Origin: Porphyra umbilicalis
Taxonomy: Eukaryota > Rhodophyta > Bangiophyceae > Bangiales > Bangiaceae
Reading direction: 5' to 3'
NCBI GenBank assembly: GCA_002049455.2
Contig: KV918913.1
Location: 1 to 64,000, forward strand
Length of the DNA stretch: 64,000 nucleotides
This document shows positions 55,231 to 64,000 of the stretch, piece by piece (position 1 is the first letter of the stretch; each line of letters begins with the position of its first letter). The notes under the pieces are model-generated. The model was not told the origin of the DNA, ran no database searches, and saw nothing but the letters and a program-made list of their open reading frames with translations. Position numbers and translations under genes: made by a program.

Positions 55231-55655
55231 GCTTCCATGGGAACGCCTGCTGACACCTGTGGCCCCGCTTCTCGGCTCTCACTGCGGACAGCGCACCCCG
55301 CCGCGCCCATTCAGTACTCGGACAACGTGGTGATCGGCGTCACAGAAACGGATCGATAACAAGGTGGGCCTCGCCGGTTTTCGGCCGCGTCCAAAATACA
55401 ATGGGACATGACAAAGAATACTTTTGGATTAATCCACAAGTCGGACATGTACATAAGAACAGACAGGAAGCGTGCAGCACTGGTAGCCCTGGCGAGAGAA
55501 AAGGCCGGAAGGGTGCTGAAACAATGTGATGCACATGAAAAGGCACGTACAAAGCTCTGGCCTCTGCATGGCGAGACGGGCTCTTCGTGCTGCTCACTAT
55601 CTGTAGAACCACAGAAGAACATGAAGCAATGAAAGTACAGCAAAAGAGTGGGGAA
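55231..55655. other. spacer, no gene supported
   Basis: About 425 bp between the tandem repeat and the end of the next minus-strand ORF; only weak ORFs. Confidence 0.45.
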
Positions 55656-56699
55656 TCAACAGATGATGGGCAAGCGCTGAATTGACCAGTGTCTTCTGCC
55701 AGGAAAAAAACGAAAACCCAGACAATACAAAGAATGACTCCCGTAAATGAAGACGTGGACAATGACAACGTCATCGTCGTCAGTCTCGACCGCCGCGGCC
55801 ACTGCGGCCTTGTCCGTCGCCGCTGACTCTTTTGCAGCCGAGGCCGCGGCGGCCTTGCTCATCCACATCTATGCCGCGGCGGCAGTTCGCTGGACCGTCC
55901 GGTGCGTGCCCGCCCGGGCCGCGATGGCCTTTCCTTTTCCCGGATCTGTCCCAGGTTCCACCGCTGCCGCCGAAGCCGCCCTGGCCTTGGCAGCTGATGC
56001 GGCCATGGCCGCAATCGTATCAGCCTTGAATGGACCCGGATACCCGTCGTTGATGGCCGGGCTGTTGACGTAGGCCATTTCATGCGGCCTGAAAGCCTCC
56101 GCTGCCTTGAGGTCCAAGTGCGACTGGCGCGCCACGTTCCAGTTGAGTGTTGCTGCGGCCACTTTTCGCAACTTGGCCGAGTAGATACGCTCGGCCAACA
56201 GAAATGCAATGGCGAGCTGCTCCATTGTAGCGCCGCGGAGGACCGCTCGCTGCGCGCGCGTCGACCACTTTAGGCCGAGTGCGTCTATGGCCTTGAGCGC
56301 AAGAGAAAACTCGTCGAAAGGGAACTTGTAGCTCGTGGCGGCCGCGTCAACCACGTCGGCCTTGTACGAGGCCGACATGCCGGCCACCGTTTTCTGAGCC
56401 GCCTGAACTGCGCTGTCAGAGCCGTTGCGGGCAGCCCCGCTCTTGCTGTCCGGGGCGTCTCCGTCCACCTCAACCTTCTTCTAGAAAAATTCATCGACCA
56501 CGTCGTAGCCGTCAGCTTTTCGCTTCCCGCTCCCGCTGCCACCGGCCTTTGCCGAGACAGGATGTCGCGTGGCGGCCAACGCACTGGCCACACCCTTGCC
56601 CATAGTCGAGGAATAAAGCTCGCTCTCGATCACAGTAACCATCTTCTTGGCCCCTTCATGGCCAGTCTTGGTAGCTTCAGCCATAACACACTCGAACAT
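55656..56699 (-). pseudogene. hypothetical Ala-rich protein with two in-frame TAG codons
   Basis: ATG at 56699-56697 (MFECVMAEATKTGHEGAKKM). A single minus-strand frame to about 55656 with coding-like protein on both sides of TAG 56480-56478 and TAG 55871-55869. Notable segments: helical AQRAVLRGATMEQLAIAFLLAERIYSAKL (split here as AQRAVLRGATMEQ and LAIAFLLAERIYSAKL), SYKFPFDEFSLALKAIDAL, Lys/Arg patch GSGKRKADGYD, and an acidic end TDDDDVVIV. No family recognised. GYP-3 begins about 210 bp upstream of the start. Confidence 0.45.
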
Positions 56700-56911
56700 G
56701 GCCTCGGACTCCAGACGCAAAGTGCAGCAGGGAGAAGAGGGCAAAAGAGGCAGCCGTGAAGAGTGTAGCCTTGTAGCAGGCCAGCCCTTGGCGGCGCAGA
56801 GGTAACGTCACGGGAGGGAAGCGGGCGCGGTAGAGGGGATTGTAGCATATCTCTGCTCCCAATTGGCAATTGGCCGCGAGTAGCCCCCTTCACTGGCCGA
56901 ATCCACGGATT

Positions 56912-57235
56912 TGTGTGACTCGGCTTGTGGCACGCCCTTTGGGGGGTTACTTTCGCATTGTTTATTTTTTATTGTTTGTTTGCTTGCCTGTCTTATCTGT
57001 CTGCCGACACTCATTACGATCGCTTGTGATCGGACGGTCGATCGACCGGTGCCCTCGTTTGTATTAAATCACCGTGGGTCCGGGGTCGCCGTCGTGGGCG
57101 CCACCCGGCTCCCCATCGGATGCCCTTCAACAAAAGGTCTTCTTCCTCGCCGCGAAGGCGATAGAACTCGCTTTATTGCGTGGCTACGGTCGGTCTCAGT
57201 ACACTGGTAATTGAACTAACGTTATTAATACCACA
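56912..57235 (+). repeat. GYP-3 5' LTR (left end tentative)
   Basis: The right end ...taccaca at 57235 is set by the primer site five bases later. The left end tgtgtgact at 56912 is chosen only as a TG near the change in composition. A ttgtattaaatc block near 57058 may be the TATA region. Confidence 0.55.
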
Positions 57236-57240
57236 TTAGG

Positions 57241-57258
57241 TGGAGCAGCAGGGGATAC
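57241..57258 (+). promoter_or_regulatory. GYP-3 primer-binding site
   Basis: tggagcagcaggggatac, two changes from the GYP-2 site (39157-39174). The shared primer implies a tRNA ending in ...CTGCTGCTCCA. Confidence 0.75.
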
Positions 57259-57465
57259 CCTCGCCTTCATAGTGCCTCGCGGCACGGTCTCCCCGAGAAC
57301 TTTCTCGCTGCCTCGTGGCATTGTTACGGTGTCGATACGGTCGCTTGGCGCGCGGGGCGTAAGCCATCGACTTGTGGGCGTGGTGCCGGGGGCATCACGG
57401 TTGAGATCTTAGACGTTGGCGCGCAGGGCGCTAGCCAAGTCGGAACACTTTATTCAGGTCCCAGT

Positions 57466-59111
57466 ATGTCTCTTCGTGGCACCGGCGGCATTTGGCGAGC
57501 CAGAGACGGCAAGTTGCCAGCTGGCAACCGGCCGCCGGGCGGGGGAAAAGGCACTCCTGCCGCCTCCGACGCCCCAACGGACGGTGCTCCAACTCCTCCC
57601 ATCCCTGCGGATCAAGCCACCTCTGGGCAGATGCAGGTTGTGGAGAGCCTGAAGGTGGCCGTTGAAGCACTTCAGCGACGCCTATCGGCCCAAGAACAGA
57701 CTAACGAGTCTCTGGCGCGAGCCAGTGACAAGTTGGTCGACGACGTCGAGGCCCTGCGCAAGGTCGACTCCAACGAGGAGGAACGCCATGTGGCTAAGTC
57801 TCGCCGCCAGTCTGGCGACAAGACCAAGAATGTCAAGAAGACGAGCAAGGCGACTAAAGGCGAGTCCGTCCGCAAGGACGATCCGGCTAACGCCGCGCCT
57901 TCCTCATCTTCCGATGATTCCACCTCTGGGTCAAGCCCGACGTCGTCAGACGACGACAGCCCCAACGCGACGGACACGTCCTCTTCGGACGGTGGCCACG
58001 GGCCTCCAGGCCCGCCGTCGCCCCCAAGTGGGTCCTCACCAAGCGACAGCTCGAGCGAGTCGGACGCGGCCGCGCGGAAGCGCCCCGCGCCCCCCACCAA
58101 ACGGAAGGAGCGACTTGAAAAAGCCGATAGGATAAAGGTGATCCGCCCGGCTAATAGCCGCTTCAAGACACTCCTGGACAACAGGGCGTACTTCCTGATC
58201 CGACGTCAACTGACGTATACGCCTAAAGAGGCACACGGGTCGCATCGTCTCAACAAAAGTTTAGACGGAGCGTTCCATGGGCAACAGCCATTCACGGGAG
58301 CCCTGGCCCTGGGCATCTTCATGTTCTTGACGACCTTTCGCCGCGCGTGCGACGCGGCTGGGCTGACACACGGTCAAGCCCTTCCGCTTATGGTCTTTCG
58401 ACTAGCCGGCAACGCCAAGATGGCCTTTTCCGGCGCGCTTAACAGCACCCTTGGACGTAAGCGTTATGCCATCCGTACATACGGAGATGCCGTCAACTGG
58501 CTTCTTTCGAAGTATGCGACCCACGCAACTATGGCTAACGCCTATGAAGACATTATTACGATGAAGCAACAAGACAACGAGGCGCCCACGGCCTTTGGTC
58601 ATCGCGTGGAAACGCAATGCGACCTCCTGAACGGTTTGTTTGACATCCAAGACGTTAAGGACGTCTTCATCACTGGTCTTTCGGACCTTGTGCAAGCTCA
58701 CGTGCGGGTCTTGAACGACCAGCTCCCCGACCGAACCCTGTCCGAGACGGTCGCCACCGCCCAGATGTACTGAGACGGTACTAACAAGTTGCGTTTGCAA
58801 CTCAAGATTACCCGCCCAACGGCGATCAAAGTCGCTTACGCGACAAAAGACCAGCGGACGACAACGGAACGACCGTTCACAACGGTTCGTACCCCGCCGC
58901 CCCCTCGGGCCGCCGCCCCTCAAGCCAATCGGGCTGACATCTGTTACAACTGTAACAAACCGGGGCACTTCGCCGCACAGTGTGCCGAGCCTTCTCGCTC
59001 TCGCGAGCGTCGCCAACCGCCATCGGCGTTCATGCTCTTGCCGACGGTAACGTCGAAGAAGACGAGATCGAACACCCGGCCGACGCCGTGGACGACTCGA
59101 AAAACGTCTAG
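57466..59111 (+). pseudogene. GYP-3 gag
   Basis: ATG at 57466 (MSLRGTGG). A coiled-coil-like region (VVESLKVAVEALQRRLSAQEQ), a Ser/Asp-rich linker, a Lys-rich patch, the capsid core (FLTTFRRACDAAGLTHGQA, DAVNWLLSKYATHATMANA, DVKDVFITGLSDLVQAHV) and the zinc knuckle CYNCNKPGHFAAQC (about 58940). TGA at 58771-58773 falls between capsid and knuckle. After the knuckle the coding-like frame moves (HALADGNVEEDEIEHPADAV) and ends at TAG 59109-59111, one codon after AAAAAC. Confidence 0.85.
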
Positions 59112-59140
59112 GCCGGGTGCCCGACTTGGAGTCCCCCGGC
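59099..59140 (+). promoter_or_regulatory. putative -1 frameshift site of GYP-3
   Basis: G AAA AAC (59099-59105) in gag phase, then gtc and the stop tag. Pol is open in the -1 frame from here. A six-bp stem GCCGGG (59112-59117) / CCCGGC (59135-59140) starts 6 nt downstream. The heptamer is imperfect because its first base is G. Confidence 0.55.
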
Positions 59141-59793
59141 GGAACGCGAAAGCGTACGGTAACAAGGTTGTTGCGCCGTGCCTTACGGCACTACGAGATC
59201 GCAGCCACGTCAGGCCCATGCCTGCGCGTAATGCGAAGTTGCCGTCCTGTCCTACACACGGGCGCCGGGGTGAACATAGTGCGAACTAGTGTTCTCCCTG
59301 CAAACTGGATGGCTTACGCCGCAGAGTTGACCACGCTTCCGCGCATCCGAGAGGCAAGCAACAATCGTCTCGTGACGAAGTATGCCATACATCTGTATGT
59401 AGACACCGGAGGTGTGCGTCAATTTGACCGATTCCTCGTTTCCGACAACTTGTCAGTTCCGTGCATTCTTGGCACCGATTTCATTTAACAAAACATCGAG
59501 GGAATCTTGCCGCGCTTGCGCAAGATCGTCTGGCAAGAGCACGGCCAACGCCGATCTTAGCTTGTCTTAGCGACAGCGCGTGGGACCGCCACTTGCAAGA
59601 TAGACCCGCTCGGGTTCGAGCCTGCAAATAGGTGCGTGTCAACGGACACAAGGAGCAGTGGATCATGGCCACGTGCGACGCCCCGGGCATGGTGACGATC
59701 ACACCGAACATTCGATTGTGCCGACACAAGTCCATGGAAGTCGCCCGCGGCATCGCCATCGTCAAACCGGACGAACCATTCTTGGTCAAGTAA
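59105..59793 (+). pseudogene. GYP-3 protease
   Basis: In the -1 frame from gag: RLGRVPDLESPGG, then a retropepsin-like fold with HTGAGVNIV, where the catalytic Asp of DTGA is His (59255-59257), and VPCILGTDFI. There is a stop at 59486-59488. A further coding-like stretch in another frame (EQWIMATCDAPGMV, ARGIAIVKPDEPFLVK) ends at TAA 59791-59793. The enzyme cannot be active as written. Confidence 0.75.
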
Positions 59794-61167
59794 TGCAACT
59801 TCGGCAAGGACCAAGTCATTGTTCGCAAGAACTCAACCTTGGGGTTCGCAGAACCCTACCAAGATCCGATGCTTTCCGTCGTCCTGGATGACAACAATCC
59901 AAAGGATGGAACCGATAACTCATCGGACGACGCGAGTCGTGACCCACTCGAGGACCTCGACCTCAGTGAGGCACCCGAGTACCTGCACAAGCAGATTCGG
60001 GACATGCTCAAGACGCATTCGTCTATGAGGGATGGAACCCTTGGCGTCATCCGTGCTACGGAGCACGCAATCGTCACTCCTCCCGACGCTCTGCCCATAC
60101 GGGCCCAACCCTACCGGACCGGGCCGTTCAAACGGCAGATCATCGCTGATCAGATCAACAAGATGTTGAAGCTCAATGTCATTGCCCCTGGCCACAGTGC
60201 TTGGGCAATCCCCGTGGTAATTGTACCAAAGAAGAACGGCAAAGCCCGATTCTGTGTCGACTATCGTCGGTTAAACAACATCACCAAGAAGGATGCTTAT
60301 CCATTGCCTCGAATGGAGGACTGCCTTGAATCCTTGGGAGATGCCCAAGTGTTCACGTCTCTCGACTGCACCGCGGGGTACTGGCAAGTACCCTTACGCA
60401 AGGACGACCAAGAGAAGACAGCGTTCACAACGCATTGTGGTATAAACCACTGGTTATCCATGCCTTTCGGCTTGACGAACGCGCCGGCTACCTTTCACCG
60501 CGCGTTGGATATTCTCCTCTCGGGCTTGAAGTGGCAGATATGCCTTGTATACTTAGACGATGTCATCATCTTCTCCGCAAACGCGGAAAAACACGACAGA
60601 GACGTTGACACGGTTCTTCACCGTCTCCGCGAAGCCGAGGTTACCCTCAACTTGGAAAAGTGCACGTGGTTCTCCGATGAGGTCGAGTACCTCGGACACA
60701 TTGTCCGCCCCGGGCAACTGCACGTGTACAACAAGAACGTGGATTCTCTGAGGCACGCCAGGTTCCCAACGACGAAGACACAGCTGAAAAGCTTTTTGGG
60801 AATGTGCAACGTCTATCGACGGTTTGTCAAAGACTTTGCCAAACGAGCAAAGCCCCTGAACGCCCTGACTAGGGCCGAGATCCGACCGGATCTACCACCA
60901 CCAACGGACGTGGCTATTGCCGCATTCGAAGACCTTCGAAACGCACTATTGTGCCCACTGGTATTTGCCTTGCCAAAGGCCAATCGGAAGCTCGTCGTTG
61001 ACGTTGACGCATGCGCCGACCGATTTGGTTGTACCCTCCTCCAGGAGGAACCGGGCGAGCTGCTTCATCCTGTCGGATATTGGAGCCGAGGACTCACTGC
61101 TGCAGAGCAAAACTACTCCACAACGGAGCGAGATGCCTCGGCGTCGTATGGGCTGTCCTCAAGTTGA
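59794..61167 (+). CDS. GYP-3 reverse transcriptase and RNase H start
   Basis: A long clean frame: DQVIVRKNSTLGFAEPY, VVIVPKKNGKARFCVDYR, DCTAGYWQV, FGLTNAPATFHRALDI, intact YLDD (60549-60560), SFLGMCNVYRRFVKDFAKR, then RNase H VVDVDACADRFGCTLLQ and TTERDA. A one-base change near 61137 moves the end of RNase H (VVWAVLKLRHFLDGQRF, RTDHQALSW) into another frame. Confidence 0.9.
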   Translation, partial: CNFGKDQVIVRKNSTLGFAEPYQDPMLSVVLDDNNPKDGTDNSSDDASRDPLEDLDLSEAPEYLHKQIRDMLKTHSSMRDGTLGVIRATEHAIVTPPDALPIRAQPYRTGPFKRQIIADQINKMLKLNVIAPGHSAWAIPVVIVPKKNGKARFCVDYRRLNNITKKDAYPLPRMEDCLESLGDAQVFTSLDCTAGYWQVPLRKDDQEKTAFTTHCGINHWLSMPFGLTNAPATFHRALDILLSGLKWQICLVYLDDVIIFSANAEKHDRDVDTVLHRLREAEVTLNLEKCTWFSDEVEYLGHIVRPGQLHVYNKNVDSLRHARFPTTKTQLKSFLGMCNVYRRFVKDFAKRAKPLNALTRAEIRPDLPPPTDVAIAAFEDLRNALLCPLVFALPKANRKLVVDVDACADRFGCTLLQEEPGELLHPVGYWSRGLTAAEQNYSTTERDASASYGLSSS

Positions 61168-63041
61168 GGCACTTCCTCGACGGACAACGGTTCCTCATCC
61201 GAACGGATCACCAAGCACTTAGCTGGATCTACAGCACGACCGACTCAAGCGGACGCTTGATGCGATAGAGACTTCGCCTCTCCGAATACACATTCGATAT
61301 GGTTTATAAACCAGGTGCATCGCACCACTTGCCCGCCTTCCTGTCGCGCGCCTCTACGGTGGCGCCGCCAGAAGATATCCATGATGATATACCTTGTCTG
61401 GCATTGGCCGAAACGGCCAACGGCTTAAGAACGGGAAGGTACACGGGTACCGACACACCAGAACCGGTGGAGTTCGACAATGTTGTCGCAGCACAACAAA
61501 CAGACGCCTTCTGCCTCGAGATGTCCACTCGCGTGGAGCGCGGAACGGCCAAGGCCTTCTTCCGCGATGAGCATCACGCTCTGTACCGCCGTGCGCCTTA
61601 CGGCAATCAACTGGTTATTTTAAAGTCTCTACGCGAACGCGTGCTGACCCTCGAGCACCACGCAACCGTGGCCGCCCATCCTGGTATGAACCGGATGTAT
61701 TACACAATGCGTAAGGCATACTACTGGCCTTCAATGGTGACGGATATTCATTCGACCATCACCAAATGCACAACGTGTGCGCAAAATCGCCTCGCCTTGC
61801 GGCGACACACCACGCCTTTGACCCTGTTCCAGCCTACCGAGCCTCTCACGGAGCTGTCCGTTGACATCTTTGGGCCCATCCCGGCCTCCAAGAAGGGCAA
61901 CCGCTTCATCTTGGTTATCACCGACCGCTTCGCGAAGCTCACCAAGTGCGTCGCCTTGCGGCGAATCACGGCCATGTCCGTGGCGTCAGCCATCATCGAC
62001 GCGTGGGTGTCAGCCTACGGGCCACCGGACCGGATCCTATCGGACCAAGGGCCCCAGCTCATGTCGAACTTCTTCATCGCTGTGATGAAAATGCTTGGCA
62101 TTGAAACGGTTCGCTCCACGACGTATCATCCCCAAACCAATGGGCAAGTTGAACGGTACAACCGTACCATGGCTACTCAGCTGCGACACTACGTCTCCGA
62201 CGACCCATCACGATGGGATGAGCTACTTCCGGTTATCACCATGGCGTATAATAGCCAACCACATCGGTCGACGGGCATCGAACCATTTGAGCTCGTTATC
62301 CCAAGGCGGATCCCCAACCTCACGGTTCGCAACTTGCCCCCGGGCACTCCTCTTGCCAATAAGAGAACGCTCACGGACGGGTCACCCCTAGCTCGCAAAC
62401 GCGAGTTCATGGCCCGCCTGCGCAAGCAGACCCCCATCGTAGTCGAGGCCTTGCGTAAGACGCAACAGCGTTACAATCGTAACTGCGACCATCGGGTCGC
62501 AACCCGCAATGCGGACGTCAAGATCGGCGACTACGTATAAACGGCCAACCACGATCGGCAAAACAAGCTGCAAAGCAAAGCCATCGGACCCTTCGTGGTC
62601 ATTGACGCAGACGCGGACGCCTCCAAGTTTGTCATTGACATTGACGGCGAGGAAAAACGTGTCAGCAGGGACCATGTCACCCCAGCTCCTCGTCCAACGA
62701 CGACGGACACGGTTCCACACCCCCTGCTAGAAGGTCTAGACCAATGCAAGTCACCCCCGGCAACTGCCGATGAGTATGTGATCGACAAACTCCTAGGCTT
62801 ACGCCAGACGGGTGACAGCTATAGCGCTAAGGTGCGCTGGTTCGACTACGGGTCGAAGGACGACACCTGGGAACCCCTGGAGAACCTCCCCCGCAACCTG
62901 GTGGTGCGCTTCCTTCGACAGAAGAAGAAGCATGTACCGGGGTACGAGTGGCAAACGCCAACGCGAAGAAGTCACCGACAGGCCGGGCTCACAACCGTGG
63001 CCAACATCGTCATGGACTCCACGTGGATACCCACTATTTAA
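61140..63041 (+). pseudogene. GYP-3 RNase H end, integrase and chromodomain
   Basis: One frame with TAG 61266-61268, TAA 62538-62540 and TAA 63039-63041. Zinc region LEHHATVAAHPGMNRMY ... CTTCAQNR; DDE core VDIFGPIP, SDQGPQL, NGQVERYNR; the tail has TQQRYNRNCDHR and AIGPFVVIDADADAS. The chromodomain at about 62770-62930, EYVIDKLLGLRQTGDSYS, VRWFDYGSKDDTWEPLENL, is well conserved, with Y, W and W cage positions. Integrase residues look complete. Confidence 0.88.
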
Positions 63042-63554
63042 CATGTCCATGTTACCGGTGACGGAGTTATCCATGCCGACGTCTCGTGGACAGAGCCAAA
63101 TACAGCCGTCGCAATTAAGGAAGTAATTCCTGTCGCGTGGCTCAAGTCCACTCTGCCGTCCATGACGCGCAACTTTGCGTATGATCCCCAACTTGCCTTG
63201 CGGCAATTCCCTCGGCTGAACCGTGTTTACGGCCCGTACACATATGTGTGGCCGAAATCCGCGCAGACGACACTGATCGGGAGCGATCCCTCTGTACCAG
63301 TGCTGCCTAAAGGGTTTCTGTTACCTCCGGTACAACACTTGGACTCAGTCCTTCGACGCTTGGTGACAACCACAGAGGAAGCAACCGTGGTCATACCACA
63401 ATGGACCAACACCAGTTGGTACGCTACTGCCATACGCGCATGTTTCGAGTACGAAGTGCTTTCATCAGCAGACGCAAGGGATACAAATCCCACAACATGG
63501 GCCATGATGGCCTGCCACTTCCTTCATCGCTATGACGATCAACAGGAAAACTGA
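63042..63554 (+). CDS. GYP-3 extra sense domain, Dam-like (degenerate)
   Basis: Continues the integrase/chromodomain frame after TAA 63039-63041. The protein has RLNRVYGPYTYVW, LPPVQHLDSVLRRLV, EEATVVIPQWTNTSWYATA and FEYEVLSSADA. This lines up by eye with the Dam/methyltransferase-like part of the DIRS element at 980-1290 (YGCHTVDRFA, NPPFSQALRVL, ATATVVLPVWVAQAWWA). The NPPF motif reads LPPV here, so methylation is unlikely. It ends at TGA 63552-63554. Role unknown; placement downstream of a chromodomain is unusual. Confidence 0.6.
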   Translation, partial: HVHVTGDGVIHADVSWTEPNTAVAIKEVIPVAWLKSTLPSMTRNFAYDPQLALRQFPRLNRVYGPYTYVWPKSAQTTLIGSDPSVPVLPKGFLLPPVQHLDSVLRRLVTTTEEATVVIPQWTNTSWYATAIRACFEYEVLSSADARDTNPTTWAMMACHFLHRYDDQQEN

Positions 63555-63708
63555 AAAGTGGATACAAACATGTCAAACGACAAACAATCACAAGACGAAG
63601 AAACATCAACACCCTAAATGGCGTAAGCCCTCGACATTGGCAACCCCACCCCCCCGCCGAGGTCAACCAAGCAAGTCACTGAACAGTGAACCTCGCTACT
63701 CCTCCTCG

Positions 63709-64000
63709 TCACGACGACGCGAGTCCCGGCGGGATATCGCGGCTCGCGCCGACACTGGCCACCGACTCCTGTGAGACACGACGCGCACGCGTGTTGCGCG
63801 CCGAGTGCGGAGCCCCCGTCGACGGGCCCCCGCCCTCATGGGTCCGACGACAAAGGATGCTCTGCGCGTTGAAACGCGCCGGTGTAGCCTCCTCCTCTGG
63901 CTGGATAGCCTCGAGGTGCTGGGCGAATCGCCCGTAGTTGGCATCGCCGTCAACGGCGCGAGCCACGGCCTGTCCAATGATGGACAAAGCCGACTCGACA
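63709..64000 (-). CDS. GYP-3 antisense ORF, C-terminal end (partial)
   Basis: Open minus-strand frame entering from the right edge and ending at TGA 63711-63709: ALSIIGQAVARAVDGDANYG, FAQHLEAIQPEEEATPARF, then a Ser/Arg-rich tail. It lies after pol and is antisense, like the aORFs of GYP-1 and GYP-2. Only about 97 codons are visible. Confidence 0.5.
   Translation of the reverse strand, partial: VESALSIIGQAVARAVDGDANYGRFAQHLEAIQPEEEATPARFNAQSILCRRTHEGGGPSTGAPHSARNTRARRVSQESVASVGASRDIPPGLASS

Larger units (their letters stand above)
56912..64000 (+). mobile_element. Ty3/gypsy chromovirus GYP-3, 3' end outside window
   Basis: 5' LTR (start tentative at 56912, end 57235), primer site at 57241, gag 57466, protease, RT, RNase H, integrase and chromodomain, an extra Dam-like sense region (63042-63554) and the end of an antisense ORF at the right edge. 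The 3' LTR is not in the window. Several stops and frame changes are present, but the RT catalytic box is intact. Confidence 0.9.

Noticed and set aside
34990-56480. Idea that TAG is reassigned as a sense codon (several in-frame TAGs)
   Set aside because: TAA and TGA also interrupt the same kinds of genes, and TAG ends other frames at expected ends; ordinary decay is simpler.
63696-63977. Alternative minus-strand frame at the right edge, Arg-rich
   Set aside because: The overlapping frame 63709-64000 has more protein-like sequence; this one looks like its shadow.
1-64000. CRISPR arrays, rRNA genes, bacterial operons
   Set aside because: None seen; the repeats are LTR, TIR or tandem types and the gene content is eukaryotic retroelements.

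Overview
This window is GC-rich nuclear DNA of a eukaryote and is almost wholly built of nested transposable elements. The mix is one tyrosine-recombinase (DIRS/PAT-like) retroelement, three Ty1/copia elements, three Ty3/gypsy chromoviruses, a PIF/Harbinger transposase and several MITE-like units, together with long CCG/GGC low-complexity DNA. This fits a GC-rich alga; a bangialean red alga (Porphyra/Pyropia type) is my best guess. The organism is inferred from composition and repeat content only. There is no operon structure, rRNA gene or CRISPR.

Left part (1-14.1 kb). 1-3000 is the 3' part of a PAT-like element: RT tail, RNase H, Dam-like domain and tyrosine recombinase, followed by a 34-bp split direct repeat. 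3.0-4.6 kb is CCG low-complexity DNA. About 4.29-6.46 kb on the minus strand has the best candidate for an ordinary host gene, but it is broken by frame changes at homopolymers and at an 11-bp tandem duplication. 7249-12591 is a complete but decayed minus-strand copia element (COP-1) with ~164-bp LTRs and a perfect 5-bp target-site duplication (TSD, accgc). A ~287-bp terminal-inverted-repeat unit follows at 12975-13261.

Middle (14.1-31.2 kb). A fragment of a COP-3-type LTR (14102-14391) abuts an older copia element, COP-2 (14392-31186). Its gag is split by a young chromovirus, GYP-1 (15738-27305): LTRs 651 bp each with 4 mismatches, TSD atcga. GYP-1 has gag, protease, RT, RNase H, integrase and chromodomain, a textbook -1 frameshift signal between gag and pol, and a long antisense ORF between pol and the 3' LTR.

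Right-middle (31.2-56.8 kb). Mostly anonymous DNA with a foldback unit and a minisatellite, then a PIF/Harbinger transposase pseudogene (34477-35946) and a Harbinger-type MITE (36512-37474, TSD TTA). Chromovirus GYP-2 (38651-52939, TSD cacgt) sits inside a minus-strand Myb/SANT-NAM-like ORF whose two halves remain in frame. GYP-2 is itself split inside its RT by copia element COP-3 (42297-47243), and that insertion is also frame-preserving. The nesting is therefore three deep. Upstream of the Myb/SANT ORF is a ~110-120-bp tandem repeat bearing CCAAT motifs, then a second minus-strand hypothetical ORF.

Right end (56.9-64 kb). GYP-3 is a third chromovirus, cut by the window edge, with gag, protease (catalytic Asp to His), RT, integrase and chromodomain, a Dam-like extra domain downstream of the chromodomain, and the end of an antisense ORF.

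Four points deserve attention: (i) the antisense ORF in the same place in all three chromoviruses; (ii) gag stops that lie one codon after a slippery-type heptamer in all three; (iii) a Dam-like domain in both the DIRS-like element and chromovirus GYP-3; (iv) a tRNA-like Pol III A/B-box module antisense inside both LTRs of COP-2.
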